Below the pieces are notes generated by a model. That model saw only the letters and a program-made list of their open reading frames with translations, was not told the DNA's origin and made no database searches. A program made the translations under genes and the position numbers. From NCBI RefSeq assembly GCF_002760245.1, contig NZ_ASCA01000011.1, positions 1 through 36,920 on the forward strand: a stretch of 36,920 nucleotides of DNA, written 5' to 3'. Shown here one piece after another: positions 16,038 through 24,739 of this stretch. The number at the start of each line of letters is the position of its first letter. The first letter of the stretch is position 1. The stretch is from Streptococcus suis YS161. Its GTDB lineage: Bacteria; Bacillota; Bacilli; Lactobacillales; Streptococcaceae.

Positions 16038-16503
16038 TGAAACCGTTTGGGGAACTGTTTCAGCTGGCCACAAACAACTCGAAAGTGACCAAAATAAGTT
16101 CACTATTATGTAATTAGAAGTGGTAGGCTTCTTGAAAAAATATGAAAACAGATTTTGATTTGGGTGCACTATTCGAAACTTGAGTCAACATCTCAGCGCA
16201 GTGGTTGATTGGCTTTAACAGTCCAGTGGACTGTTAAAGGTTGGAGATAAAATTTGCGAAGCAAATCTCTGCAATTCGTGCTTCCCACTCCAAATCTGAC
16301 CTATACGGCTGATGCGAACGAGTTCGCTTCATTTCCCACCTCCAACAGTCACTACTCTGACTGTTGGAACTGTGCGGGGGTGAGAGTGAAACAGTTTGGG
16401 GAACTGTTTCAGCTGGTTACCAAACAACTCGAAAGTGACCAAAGAGAGTTCACTATTATGTGATTAGAAGTGATAGACTTCTTGAGCACAGTGTGAGTTA
16501 ATG
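16037..16503. repeat. Hairpin-rich intergenic region flanked by ~100-bp direct repeats
   Basis: Direct repeats 16037-16135 and 16386-16485 are about 90% identical by eye, each beginning GTGAAAC and ending CTTCTTGA. Between them lie several stems: TTTAACAGTCC-AGT-GGACTGTTAAA (~16215-16239), ATTTGC-GAA-GCAAAT (~16250-16264), GCGAAC-GA-GTTCGC, CCAACAGTCA-CTACTC-TGACTGTTGG. The right repeat itself opens with the stem GAAACAGTT/AACTGTTTC. An open frame 16254-16463 runs through but looks non-coding. The region separates rsfS from yqeM. Confidence 0.75.
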
Positions 16504-16526
16504 AAGCAGTCGATTGGCTGCTTTTT
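16504..16526 (+). terminator. Possible terminator before yqeM
   Basis: AAGCAG (16504-16509) / CTGCTT (16518-16523) plus TTT. Its short stem suggests partial read-through into yqeM. Confidence 0.5.
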
Positions 16527-16548
16527 ATGAAAGGAAAAAAGGGAAAAT

Positions 16549-17295
16549 ATGGCAACTTATGAAACCTTTGCGGCGGTCTATGATGAAATCATGGATGACA
16601 GCTTGTATGATAAATGGACAGATTTTAGCTTGCGGAACTTGCCACAAGACACCAAGACAATTTTAGAATTGGCCTGTGGAACAGGGATTCAGGCTGTGCG
16701 TTTTGCTCAAAAGAGTTATGAGGTGACAGGGCTTGACCTGTCCTATGAAATGTTGGAATTGGCTCAGAAAAAAGCAGAAGCTGCTGGTGTCATGATGGAG
16801 TTAGCCCAAGCAGATATGATGGCTCTGGAAGGTGTTGGAGATTTCGATGCGGTGACTTGTTACTCGGATAGTCTGTGTTATATGGCAGACCGAGAAGCCG
16901 TTTTGCGGGTCTTTGAAGGAGTTTACTCTGTTCTCAATCCAGGCGGGACCTTCCTTTTTGACGTTCACTCCATCTATCAAATGGAGGAAGTGTTTTCAGG
17001 CTATAGCTATCATGAAAATTACGAGGACTTCGCTTTCGTCTGGGATACCTATGAGGGTGAGCATGCGCATTCCATTGTTCATGAATTGACCTTCTTTGTC
17101 AAAGATGAGGACAGTCAAGAGGAACGGTTTATCCGTCGGGATGAAGTTCATGAAGAGCGGACCTATCCGATTGAAACCTATGTGGAATTATTGAAACAAG
17201 CTGGTTTTGCATCTGTGGAAGTCTTTGCGGACTTTGAAGATCAAGCACCGACAGAAACCAGCCAGCGGTGGTTTTTTAAGTGTAAGAAGAAATAG
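16549..17295 (+). CDS. yqeM: Class I SAM-dependent methyltransferase YqeM
   Basis: A 248-residue methyltransferase. The SAM site is seen as ILELACGTGIQAVRFA (motif I), GLDLSYEMLELA (motif II acidic Asp) and ADMMALEGVGDFDAV. It sits downstream of rsfS as in the B. subtilis yqe cluster, which supports the yqeM name. The target of methylation is not known to me. Ribosome binding bases AAGGAAAAAAGGG precede ATG 16549. Confidence 0.9.
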   Translation: MATYETFAAVYDEIMDDSLYDKWTDFSLRNLPQDTKTILELACGTGIQAVRFAQKSYEVTGLDLSYEMLELAQKKAEAAGVMMELAQADMMALEGVGDFDAVTCYSDSLCYMADREAVLRVFEGVYSVLNPGGTFLFDVHSIYQMEEVFSGYSYHENYEDFAFVWDTYEGEHAHSIVHELTFFVKDEDSQEERFIRRDEVHEERTYPIETYVELLKQAGFASVEVFADFEDQAPTETSQRWFFKCKKK

Positions 17296-17307
17296 GTGGT
17301 ATTGGAT

Positions 17308-19248
17308 ATGAACGTAGCTATCATTATCTTGGTTGCAATACTTGTTACTCTTTTATTGTCATTATTAGCTTATGTAGCTTTGTTTCAAATATGGTTAAAT
17401 TCAAGTCGTCAAATACATGAATACGATGAAGATATTATTCGTGATCATTTATGCAAATTAGCCGAGTCTTTTGAATATTCTAGTACACAGATTCCCTACG
17501 GTCGGGCTAGATGGTTTATATTGGGGAGCAAAGATTTTGTTTGTACAGTTAATGACATTGAGAATTTGGAGATTTTTGGCTATAGTCCTATTAGGAGCAA
17601 AATTGACGAGGAGTTTTTGGAATATGGATTGTTGTTAACCCAGGATGGATTTTATTTTAGAGAACAAATCGAAAATAGCAATAATGATGCTGATGTTAAG
17701 TATAAAATTAGCAAAAAGTTTTTCCCTTTAAAAGGTTTATGGAAGATTTCTTGTAAGGGTAAAAAAATTATACTTTTTTATCCTAATAAGATTGAGAGAC
17801 TATATTTTCAATTTGATGACGTTCAACAAAAAAATATAGTTGCAAATTTAAACTCAATTATTAAAACAGGTTATACGGCAGATTTACATGAAAACTATTT
17901 AGAAAAAGTTATTGATCGTTTGCAAAAAAATGATTTTCATACAGAGAATTTCCAAAATGGGACTAAAATAGGATCAATTATAGGTTTAAATATGATGCTA
18001 GGTTCTCATTTGAAAGATATTCAATTTAATGCTATCGCAAAAGCTCCACAAGGACATGGGCATGCAGCTGAATATGCTAATAATGTAATAGACAAGATAA
18101 AGTATCCTTTCCAAAAAGTAGAGCAAGTAGGGAGAGATAATGTCAAAAATGGGGCAGATAGAATTGTTGGAAATCAAAAAATTCAAACAAAATACTATGC
18201 AAAAGCTAGTGGAACGATAAATGCAGCATTTGATAAGGCTAATGGAGGAGAATACCGTTATAAGGGGATGCAGTTAGAAGTTCCTAAAGACCAGTATAAT
18301 GAATCAATTCAACTCATGAAGAAAAAAATAAAAGCTGGAAAAGTTCCGGGTCATAGTGAGCCTGATGATGCCTATCTGATTATTAGAAAAGGGAATGTTA
18401 CTTATAATGAGGCAAAACTGGTTGCCAAGGGCGGAAATATTGTCTCATTGAAATATGATGCCATAGATGGTGCCATTCAATCTATTCCAGTTGCAGGAAT
18501 AAGCTTTGTCCTTGTTTTTGCAATGGAAAAATGGGCTGGAAAAGATACTGAAGAAGCTGCAAAATCAGCAATCTATTCTGGAGTAAAAACGATATTGTTG
18601 GGAGCGGCTATATACACAGCTTCTCAACAAATTGGAAAAATTCTTACTAAAAAAATCGCTGAACAAACAGTTAAGAATGTCGCAGCCAATACTGTTGCTA
18701 GACAAGCAGCAGGAGTTATTTCATTCGGAATTACTGTAGGTCCGGACGTATTTGATCTACTGCAAGGTAGAATATCTAGCCAACAGTTATTAAAAAATAG
18801 CCTAGTAGCAGGAACAGGCTTACTAGGTGGAGTTGCAGGTGGTGCGGTTGCTGGAGCATTTTTAGGTCCAGTTGGGTCATTTGTAGGTGCAGTAGCTGGT
18901 GGAACATTGGCTGCTGTTGGTTCTAAGGTTGTTTTAGACAACTTTATAGAAGATGACAGAATTGAGATGTTTGCAATTCTAAAAGAAGAATTTATTGATA
19001 TTGTTATGGCTATGGCGCTTTCAGAAGAAGAGTTTAAAGAAATTCAAAATAATATCTTCGATAAGAAATTAGGAGAACGACTTAAAGACATGTTCCAGAA
19101 AAAGCAATCTGTTAAAAATAGGATGTTTACTAGAGAGTCAATAATTGAACGAGAGGTTGAACGAGTTATCTCAAAACGCACGGTTTTAGCAGAAGAGGAT
19201 ATACTTGAAGCAGTACAGATTGCAGAAAAAGAGTTTGCTGTAATTTAG
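17308..19248 (+). CDS. Membrane protein with Mrr-like D...QxK motif and glycine-rich hydrophobic region; candidate defence/toxin gene
   Basis: I do not recognise a named family for this 646-residue protein. One N-terminal transmembrane helix (~2-30) is followed by an uncharacterised ~200-residue region. Then come GHGHAAEYANN (from 249) and NGADRIV...IQTKYY, where D284, Q293 and K295 resemble the D-x(n)-QxK core of Mrr/PD-(D/E)xK nucleases. A basic segment with KVPG follows. Hydrophobic, glycine-rich stretches (AGISFVLVFAM, TILLGAAIYTA, GGVAGGAVAGAFLGPVG) and a charged helical C-terminus end it. ATG 17308 is preferred to GTG 17296 because AGGTGG at 17293-17298 then acts as RBS. It lies between yqeM and tmcAL, is visibly AT-richer than its neighbours and uses more AT-ending codons, which suggests acquisition. 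The nuclease reading is inference from one motif. Confidence 0.6.
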   Translation: MNVAIIILVAILVTLLLSLLAYVALFQIWLNSSRQIHEYDEDIIRDHLCKLAESFEYSSTQIPYGRARWFILGSKDFVCTVNDIENLEIFGYSPIRSKIDEEFLEYGLLLTQDGFYFREQIENSNNDADVKYKISKKFFPLKGLWKISCKGKKIILFYPNKIERLYFQFDDVQQKNIVANLNSIIKTGYTADLHENYLEKVIDRLQKNDFHTENFQNGTKIGSIIGLNMMLGSHLKDIQFNAIAKAPQGHGHAAEYANNVIDKIKYPFQKVEQVGRDNVKNGADRIVGNQKIQTKYYAKASGTINAAFDKANGGEYRYKGMQLEVPKDQYNESIQLMKKKIKAGKVPGHSEPDDAYLIIRKGNVTYNEAKLVAKGGNIVSLKYDAIDGAIQSIPVAGISFVLVFAMEKWAGKDTEEAAKSAIYSGVKTILLGAAIYTASQQIGKILTKKIAEQTVKNVAANTVARQAAGVISFGITVGPDVFDLLQGRISSQQLLKNSLVAGTGLLGGVAGGAVAGAFLGPVGSFVGAVAGGTLAAVGSKVVLDNFIEDDRIEMFAILKEEFIDIVMAMALSEEEFKEIQNNIFDKKLGERLKDMFQKKQSVKNRMFTRESIIEREVERVISKRTVLAEEDILEAVQIAEKEFAVI

Positions 19249-19291
19249 GTATTAGGTTGGAGATGGTTGAATAAAGTCTAGGAGGTAGGGC

Positions 19292-20380
19292 ATGATTTCA
19301 GGGATAATAGCGGAATACAATCCTTTTCACACGGGGCATAAATACCTGCTGGAGCAGGCTGAGGGGCTGAAAATTGTCGTCATGTCAGGCAACTTTATGC
19401 AACGGGGCGAGCCAGCTATTGTGGATAAGTGGACACGGGCTCAGATGGCTTTGGAACACGGTGCAGATCTTGTTGTCGAGATGCCCTTTTTGGTATCGGT
19501 CCAGTCGGCTGACCATTTCGCCAAGGGAGCCATCAGCATTTTACACAGGCTAGGTGTGGAAAAACTGGTTTTCGGTACGGAAGAAATGCTGGATTATCAG
19601 ACAATTGCGGATATCTATGTGGATAAGTCGGAAGAAATGGAAAATTTTGTGAAAAACTTGCCAGACAATCTCTCTTATCCACAGAAGACCCAGGCTATGT
19701 GGCAGGAATTTGCGGGACTAACCTTCACAGGTGACACGCCCAACCATATTCTGGCTCTAGCTTACGCTAAGGCAGTGGCTGGAACAGGCATTCAGCTCGG
19801 TCCAGTTCAGCGGCAGGGGGCTGGTTTTCACTCGGAAGAGGTGGAAACGTCCTACGCCTCGGCGACAGCTATCCGCAAGGGTGCTGACCAGCTGGACTTG
19901 GTTCGTGACTTTTTACCGTCTGCCAGTCTCTTTGAAGAGGCGACCAAGGTAAGCTGGAGAAACTATTTTCCTCTGCTCCGCTACCAGATTGCGACCCACC
20001 CAGATCTCAGTCAGGTCTTTCAGGTCAACGAAGAACTAACCAGTCGTATCCGCTCTGCTATTGGGAGCGTAGCGACCGTGGAGGAGTTAGTGGAAGCTGT
20101 TGCGACCAAGCGCTACACTAAGGCGAGGGTGCGGCGGGTGCTGACCTACATCCTGGTCAATGCGGTGGAAACTCCCTTGCCAGAAGCGGTCCATGTCCTA
20201 GGCTTCTCGGCTCGAGGTCAGGCCTATCTCAAGACGGTCAAGGAGCGAGTGGGCTTGATGACGCGGATCGGCAAAGAGCCTTGGGACAGCCTGACCCAGC
20301 AGGCAGACGCAGTCTATCAACTGGGTGCTGACGCAATAGTAGAGCAGACCTACGGGCGCGTGCCAATGAGGGTGGAGTGA
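19292..20380 (+). CDS. tmcAL: tRNA(Met) cytidine acetate ligase TmcAL
   Basis: TmcAL activates acetate with ATP and acetylates the wobble cytidine of elongator tRNA(Met), giving ac4C34. The 362-residue protein opens with the nucleotidyltransferase signature [17 protein letters not shown] (4-20, HTGH at 13-16). [19 protein letters not shown] follows, with the typical GTE of VFGTEEM. Start ATG 19292 has AGGAGGTAGGG upstream. In related genomes it directly follows yqeM; here the 17,308 gene lies between. Confidence 0.96.
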   Translation: MISGIIAEYNPFHTGHKYLLEQAEGLKIVVMSGNFMQRGEPAIVDKWTRAQMALEHGADLVVEMPFLVSVQSADHFAKGAISILHRLGVEKLVFGTEEMLDYQTIADIYVDKSEEMENFVKNLPDNLSYPQKTQAMWQEFAGLTFTGDTPNHILALAYAKAVAGTGIQLGPVQRQGAGFHSEEVETSYASATAIRKGADQLDLVRDFLPSASLFEEATKVSWRNYFPLLRYQIATHPDLSQVFQVNEELTSRIRSAIGSVATVEELVEAVATKRYTKARVRRVLTYILVNAVETPLPEAVHVLGFSARGQAYLKTVKERVGLMTRIGKEPWDSLTQQADAVYQLGADAIVEQTYGRVPMRVE

Positions 20381-20400
20381 GATGAACTCAATAAAGAATG

Positions 20401-20449
20401 GGAAGTTTTTGTCGTTGACTTGAAAAACTTCCTATTTTTTTTGTATAAT
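20401..20449 (+). terminator. tmcAL terminator overlapping the next promoter
   Basis: A perfect 10-bp stem GGAAGTTTTT (20401-20410) / AAAAACTTCC (20423-20432) ends in eight T. TTGAAA (20420-20425) and TATAAT (20444-20449), 18 bases apart, form a promoter for the SWIM gene within the same stretch. Confidence 0.75.
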
Positions 20450-20478
20450 TTAAGTAGAAAAATCAAAGGAAATAAATC

Positions 20479-22131
20479 ATGAAAAATTGGATGGACTATT
20501 TTAAGCCTCACATTGTAGATAGGGGTTGCAGTTTATTTTTAGACGATGCTGTTCAAGGGCTTCAAAAGACCAGTGATGGCTACAATGCACACGTTATTGG
20601 TGGTCAAGTCTATGAGGTGGAGATTAGCTTTGAGCACGGTCAGCTGGTCAGTATGTGGTGTGAGTGTCCATATGCTCAAGAAATGAACCACTGCAAGCAT
20701 ATTGCAGCAGTCTTGTTTGCTATTTCTGAATTAGATAGCCATCCAGCTCTTGAGGGCAAAGATGTGTCACTTGCCCAGCTCCTGGATAAATTGACAGTTG
20801 AGCAACTACGGGCTGTTGTTCTTGAATTAGCCCAAGAAGATAGGGAACTAGCCAATCGGCTACAACTGCGTTTCTCATCCCAGCTAACACCTCAGCAAGT
20901 GGAAAATGTGATGAAGGAAATCAGAGACCTGGGGCTTCCTTTTGAGGACAGACGTATGGGGTTTATAGAGTATAGGCAGACTAGGGATTACGAACAGGCT
21001 GTGACAAAGGCGATGCATCAGTATCTCCAGCCTTTACTGGATAGGTGTGAGTATGCGAATTTCTTGGCTGTATCAGATGCCTTTTACCATCAGATTTGCC
21101 AGCAGGAGTTGGATGATTCCAATGGAACGACTGGTAGTCTACTCTATAGCCTTGCAGGCTACTGGCAGCATTTATTGACTGTGGCTCCGGATCAGATTGC
21201 CCAAGAATTACTCGACTGGTGCTTAGAACAGCTAAGTGGCTATGAGGTTGCAGAGGATCTTCTCATGGAATTTGTGGAAATGGAGTTTCAAGAAGAACAT
21301 TTCCTTGAGCAGAAATTGACCTATTTTCAAGCGGTCTTGCAAGCGATAGAAGGAGGAGACAAGTCCTCTTGGTCATGGAAATTCCGTCGTGATCGATTTG
21401 CCTTGCTCTGTTACAGGTTGTTGGTTCAGTTGGGCTCTAGTGAGGCAGATTTGCTGACCTTCCAGGCCAATCATTGGGAGGTGGCGGAACTTCGTAAACT
21501 AGCCATTGCCCAGGCTGTAGCAAATCAGCAGCTAGATCGGGCAGTCCATCTCTTGCAGGAAAGCAAGCGATTGGATGCCCAGTATAGGGGACTGGTGTCG
21601 GATTATAGCCAGCAGTTACGGGACATCTATCGTTCTCAAGGGCAGGATGACAAGGTTAGAGACGAACTACTGGAGATGATTTTTTCAGCTGGTGATACTG
21701 ATTTGGATCTGATAGAGGAGTTGCGGGACTATGTTTCTAGGGAAGAATGGCAGAGCTACTTAGATGATTTGCTGGAGGATGGTCGTTTCCAGTCGCAGCA
21801 GTTGAAATTGTTGCAATTGGCAGACCGACCGCAGGAATTATTGGACCGCATTACAGCAAGTTACTGGGTCTTAGAAAATTTGGATCGATTTGAAGACTAT
21901 TTATCAGAGAAACTGCCTGAGCAATTACGAGATGCCTACGCTCAAGCTCTCTGTCAGCAGATGGATGTGGCTAGTAGTCGAAGCCGCTATCGTCAGTTAG
22001 CAGGGTATTTAGTAAAAATTGCAGGTTTACCTGATGGGAAAGTGGTGAGTACAAGTCTTCGCACTTCGTGGAAAGTCCAGTATCCGCGACGCAAAGCCAT
22101 GATAGAGGAATTAGATGCAGTGAGGTGGTAG
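20479..22131 (+). CDS. SWIM zinc-finger protein
   Basis: A 550-residue protein with an N-terminal SWIM zinc finger (C61, C63, C72, H74 in CECPYAQEMNHCKH) and a long helical remainder. SWIM domains bind zinc and are thought to mediate DNA or protein contacts. In bacteria the domain is found alone or fused to SNF2 helicases; no helicase motif is visible here. It is followed after 3 bases by the UPF0158 gene, so the two are likely co-expressed. Its specific role is unknown. Confidence 0.85.
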   Translation: MKNWMDYFKPHIVDRGCSLFLDDAVQGLQKTSDGYNAHVIGGQVYEVEISFEHGQLVSMWCECPYAQEMNHCKHIAAVLFAISELDSHPALEGKDVSLAQLLDKLTVEQLRAVVLELAQEDRELANRLQLRFSSQLTPQQVENVMKEIRDLGLPFEDRRMGFIEYRQTRDYEQAVTKAMHQYLQPLLDRCEYANFLAVSDAFYHQICQQELDDSNGTTGSLLYSLAGYWQHLLTVAPDQIAQELLDWCLEQLSGYEVAEDLLMEFVEMEFQEEHFLEQKLTYFQAVLQAIEGGDKSSWSWKFRRDRFALLCYRLLVQLGSSEADLLTFQANHWEVAELRKLAIAQAVANQQLDRAVHLLQESKRLDAQYRGLVSDYSQQLRDIYRSQGQDDKVRDELLEMIFSAGDTDLDLIEELRDYVSREEWQSYLDDLLEDGRFQSQQLKLLQLADRPQELLDRITASYWVLENLDRFEDYLSEKLPEQLRDAYAQALCQQMDVASSRSRYRQLAGYLVKIAGLPDGKVVSTSLRTSWKVQYPRRKAMIEELDAVRW

Positions 22132-22134
22132 GAT

Positions 22135-22575
22135 ATGGCAGTTTGGTTTCAAGATGTGGTTGATTCGTTGCAGATGATTAGTCAAGGTGATAGGTACTAT
22201 TATGATAGCTATTTAGATGAATTAGTCTATCTGTCTGTTGAGGAAACGGGGCTTGAATCCTGTGAAGGTTTAGAAGAAGAGATTGAGGAGGATGTGACGG
22301 GAAGGTTCGTACGGCTGCCGACTTATTATGACTTCAACCCTTACACATTTATGGAACTCTATATTTCTGATTTGACTGATGGAGACTTGTCTGGCCGTCT
22401 ATCTCGAGCTATTCGAGGGCGCGGTGCTTTTAGACGTTTTAAGAATGAGTTAGAGAGATGTGACCGCTTGGAAGAATGGTATGTTTTTGAGGCACAATGC
22501 TACAAAGAGCTTGTACTGGAATGGTGCCAGGAAAATAAGATTGCTATTGTGGAAAACCGGCTGAAAAAAATGTAA
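22135..22575 (+). CDS. UPF0158 family protein
   Basis: A 146-residue acidic protein. The opening WFQDVVDSLQMISQGDRYYYD followed by an ELVYLS strand, a Tyr/Phe-rich IPTYYDFNPYTFMELYI-like segment and GRGAFRRFKNEL match the UPF0158 family pattern. The function of that family is unknown. It begins 3 bases after the SWIM gene; no terminator is clear after it, and the MerR promoter follows. Confidence 0.75.
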   Translation: MAVWFQDVVDSLQMISQGDRYYYDSYLDELVYLSVEETGLESCEGLEEEIEEDVTGRFVRLPTYYDFNPYTFMELYISDLTDGDLSGRLSRAIRGRGAFRRFKNELERCDRLEEWYVFEAQCYKELVLEWCQENKIAIVENRLKKM

Positions 22576-22583
22576 TATTTCCC

Positions 22584-22614
22584 TTGACTCTCACCTTACG
22601 TTATCCTTTATACT
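22584..22614 (+). promoter_or_regulatory. MerR-type promoter with 19-bp spacer
   Basis: TTGACT (22584-22589) and TATACT (22609-22614) are 19 bases apart, the overlong spacing that MerR-family activators untwist. A weak dyad around CCTTACGTTAT lies in the spacer, so the downstream regulator probably controls itself. Confidence 0.65.
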
Positions 22615-22635
22615 GGTCATAGAGAGGAGGTTTCC

Positions 22636-23355
22636 ATGAAAACAGTGAAGGAAATGAGTCAGCTTTCAGGTATCAGTGTGCGCACACTTCATTATTACGA
22701 TGAAATAAATTTGTTGACACCTAGTTTTATTGCGGAAAACGGATATCGTTATTATGATAATGAAGCGTTTGAAAAGTTGCAAGAAATCTTACTTTTTCGT
22801 GAATTGGAATTTCCTCTCAAAGAAATTAAAAAAATTGTAGGGAATGTAGCTTATGACAGAGAGTCAGCTTTGAAAGACCAGATTAGATTACTGGAGTTGA
22901 AAAAGAAACACTTGGAAAAAGTCATAAAGCATGCCAAGTCTTTACAGCAGAAGGGAGAAAATTACATGAATTTTGAAGTGTTTGATAAGTCAGATTTGTT
23001 GGCTTTCCAGGAGGAAGCTAAAGAAAGATGGGGCAATACCGCAGCTTTTCAGGAATTTTCTGCTAAGACGAATCAGGAAGGGTTTGCTCAGATAAGTGCA
23101 GAAATGTCTGGTATTATGATGGAATTTGGAAAAATGAAGAATTTATCAGCTGATGATTCCAAAGTTCAGAAACAGGTAGAGGTTCTTAAAGCTTATATTA
23201 GTGAGAATTTTTATAATTGTACCAATGAAATTCTAGCAAGTCTAGGACAAATGTATATTGCAGATAACCGGTTTACTCAATTTATTGATCAAGTGGGAGG
23301 AGAAGGTACAGCAACCTTTGTCAGCCAAGCGATTGCGATTTATTGTGGAAAATAA
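22636..23355 (+). CDS. MerR-family regulator with TipAS-like ligand domain
   Basis: A 239-residue transcription activator. The N-terminal winged helix is typical MerR (TVKEMSQLSGISVRTLHYYDE), followed by a long dimerisation helix (~70-110). The C-terminal part (~115-239), with WGNTAAFQEFS, then an FGKMKN helix and a YIADNRF segment, resembles the TipAS antibiotic-binding domain seen in TipAL, Mta and SkgA. Such proteins respond to peptide or drug ligands; the ligand here is unknown. ATG 22636 has GAGGAGG upstream. Confidence 0.9.
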   Translation: MKTVKEMSQLSGISVRTLHYYDEINLLTPSFIAENGYRYYDNEAFEKLQEILLFRELEFPLKEIKKIVGNVAYDRESALKDQIRLLELKKKHLEKVIKHAKSLQQKGENYMNFEVFDKSDLLAFQEEAKERWGNTAAFQEFSAKTNQEGFAQISAEMSGIMMEFGKMKNLSADDSKVQKQVEVLKAYISENFYNCTNEILASLGQMYIADNRFTQFIDQVGGEGTATFVSQAIAIYCGK

Positions 23356-23361
23356 ATAAGA

Positions 23362-23390
23362 AAAGTCTAGTGAAAACTAGGCTTTTTTTT
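23362..23390 (+). terminator. Terminator of the MerR gene
   Basis: AAGTCTAGT / ACTAGGCTT stem around a GAAA loop, followed by a long T-run. Confidence 0.8.
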
Positions 23391-23411
23391 ACTGAAAACA
23401 GGACAAAATAC

Positions 23412-23467
23412 TTGACAAAATCGCTTGCTATACTAGTATAGCAGGGCTTGACACTACGGGCAAGCCC
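23412..23467 (+). promoter_or_regulatory. Promoter and double-palindrome leader of the MurM-like gene
   Basis: TTGACA (23412-23417) precedes a perfect 18-bp palindrome TGCTATACT/AGTATAGCA (23426-23443), whose right arm supplies AGTATA at a 17-base spacing. A hairpin GGGCTTG (23444-23450) / CAAGCCC (23461-23467) follows directly. The layout and flanking bases match the region at 529-583, with different but still paired stem sequence. A 6-codon frame (ATG 23493, stop overlapping the 23,513 start) lies just before the gene. Confidence 0.6.
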
Positions 23468-23512
23468 TTCCTAATTAGCGTTAAAAGTAATTATGAACAA
23501 GGGGAATAATTA

Positions 23513-24739
23513 ATGTTTTACACTTATAAAATAGGTATTTCTGCTGAGGAACATGATTCATTTGTAAAGCAATCACCACAGGCTAACCTGTTGCAGAGTA
23601 GTCAGTGGGCAACCGTAAAAAGTGAGTGGCGAAATGAGAGACTAGGCTTTTTTAAAGATGGACAATTAGTGGCAGTTGCTTCTCTTCTTATCAGAAGGTT
23701 GGTAGTACCATTTGGTTTTACGATGATTTATATACCAAGAGGTCCTGTAATGAATTATGAAGATGCTGAATTAGTATCATTTGTATTTAAGTCCATAAAA
23801 GAATTTGCCCTCCGAGAACGCAGTGTTGTTATAAAATTCGATCCATTTATTCGACTATCTAGTAAAACTATAACAGGAGATAGGGAAGAAGAATTAAATG
23901 TACTTGCCGTCAAAGATAGGATTGTTGATTTGGGAGGTATTTGGTCTGGTCGAGTGCAGACCATGTCGGCTACAATCCAACCTACTTGTCATGCAGTATT
24001 ATATAGCGAATCCTTCTCAGAGGAATCACTAAATAAACGAGTTCGACAAAATATTCGGTCGGCGCGTAATAAAGGTATTGAGATTCGAATTGGTCGTGAG
24101 GAATTGTTAAGAGATTTTTCAGAGCTATTAAAAAAGACTGAGGAGCGCAAATCTATTCGCTTGCGGGGGAGAGAGTATTATCAAAAAATATTGAATGCCT
24201 ATCCAGAAAATTCTTATATTGTAGTTGCCTATTTGGATTTAGCAGAGAGATATGAACAGTTATCTTATCTTGAAGAAAAATTAGTAAAAGAAGCCATGAC
24301 CTTCACATCCACTACAAGACAATCGAAGATTGAAAATTATAAAAAGGAAATCCGAAGAATAAATACAGAATTAGAAATGATAAATTCTCTGACTCGTAAC
24401 GGGAGTAAGCTAGTTCCATTGGCTGGTACTTTGACAATAAATTTTGCAGGAACATCTGAAAATATCTATGCTGGTATGGATGAAAAGTTTAAACATTATC
24501 AGCCTGCTTTACTAACATGGGTGGAGACAGCAAAGTATGCTTTCGATCGAGGTGTGAAATGGCAAAATTTAGGAGGAATAGAGCCAACTTTAGACGGAGG
24601 TCTTTATCACTTTAAATCACATTTGAATCCAGTAGTAGAAGAGTATATTGGGGAATTCGACCTGATTGTTTCGCCAATATTATATAAGATTTTTCAAGTT
24701 TTACTGGAAATTAGAAGAAAATTAAGGAAGAAAAAATAA
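23513..24739 (+). CDS. FemABX/MurM-like lipid II aminoacyltransferase
   Basis: A 408-residue member of the FemABX family, which adds amino acids from aminoacyl-tRNA to the lysine of lipid II or nascent peptidoglycan to build the interpeptide bridge. It has two GNAT-like halves. The family features VKFDPF-like IKFDPF, then VRQNIRSARNKGIE, then a long antiparallel coiled-coil arm (~240-300) are present. YAGMDEKFKHYQPALLTW and NLGGIEPTLDGGLYHFKSHL are near the C-terminus. In streptococci MurM and MurN add Ala/Ser then Ala; which residue is added here cannot be read. It overlaps the next gene by one base. Confidence 0.9.
   Translation: MFYTYKIGISAEEHDSFVKQSPQANLLQSSQWATVKSEWRNERLGFFKDGQLVAVASLLIRRLVVPFGFTMIYIPRGPVMNYEDAELVSFVFKSIKEFALRERSVVIKFDPFIRLSSKTITGDREEELNVLAVKDRIVDLGGIWSGRVQTMSATIQPTCHAVLYSESFSEESLNKRVRQNIRSARNKGIEIRIGREELLRDFSELLKKTEERKSIRLRGREYYQKILNAYPENSYIVVAYLDLAERYEQLSYLEEKLVKEAMTFTSTTRQSKIENYKKEIRRINTELEMINSLTRNGSKLVPLAGTLTINFAGTSENIYAGMDEKFKHYQPALLTWVETAKYAFDRGVKWQNLGGIEPTLDGGLYHFKSHLNPVVEEYIGEFDLIVSPILYKIFQVLLEIRRKLRKKK

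Noticed and set aside
16254..16463. 69-codon plus-strand frame in the duplicated repeat
   Set aside because: It runs through hairpins and one repeat arm, has no ribosome site and no family look.
12853..16503. CRISPR-like array from the repeated hairpins
   Set aside because: Repeats are not regularly spaced, spacers are not uniform and no cas genes are seen.
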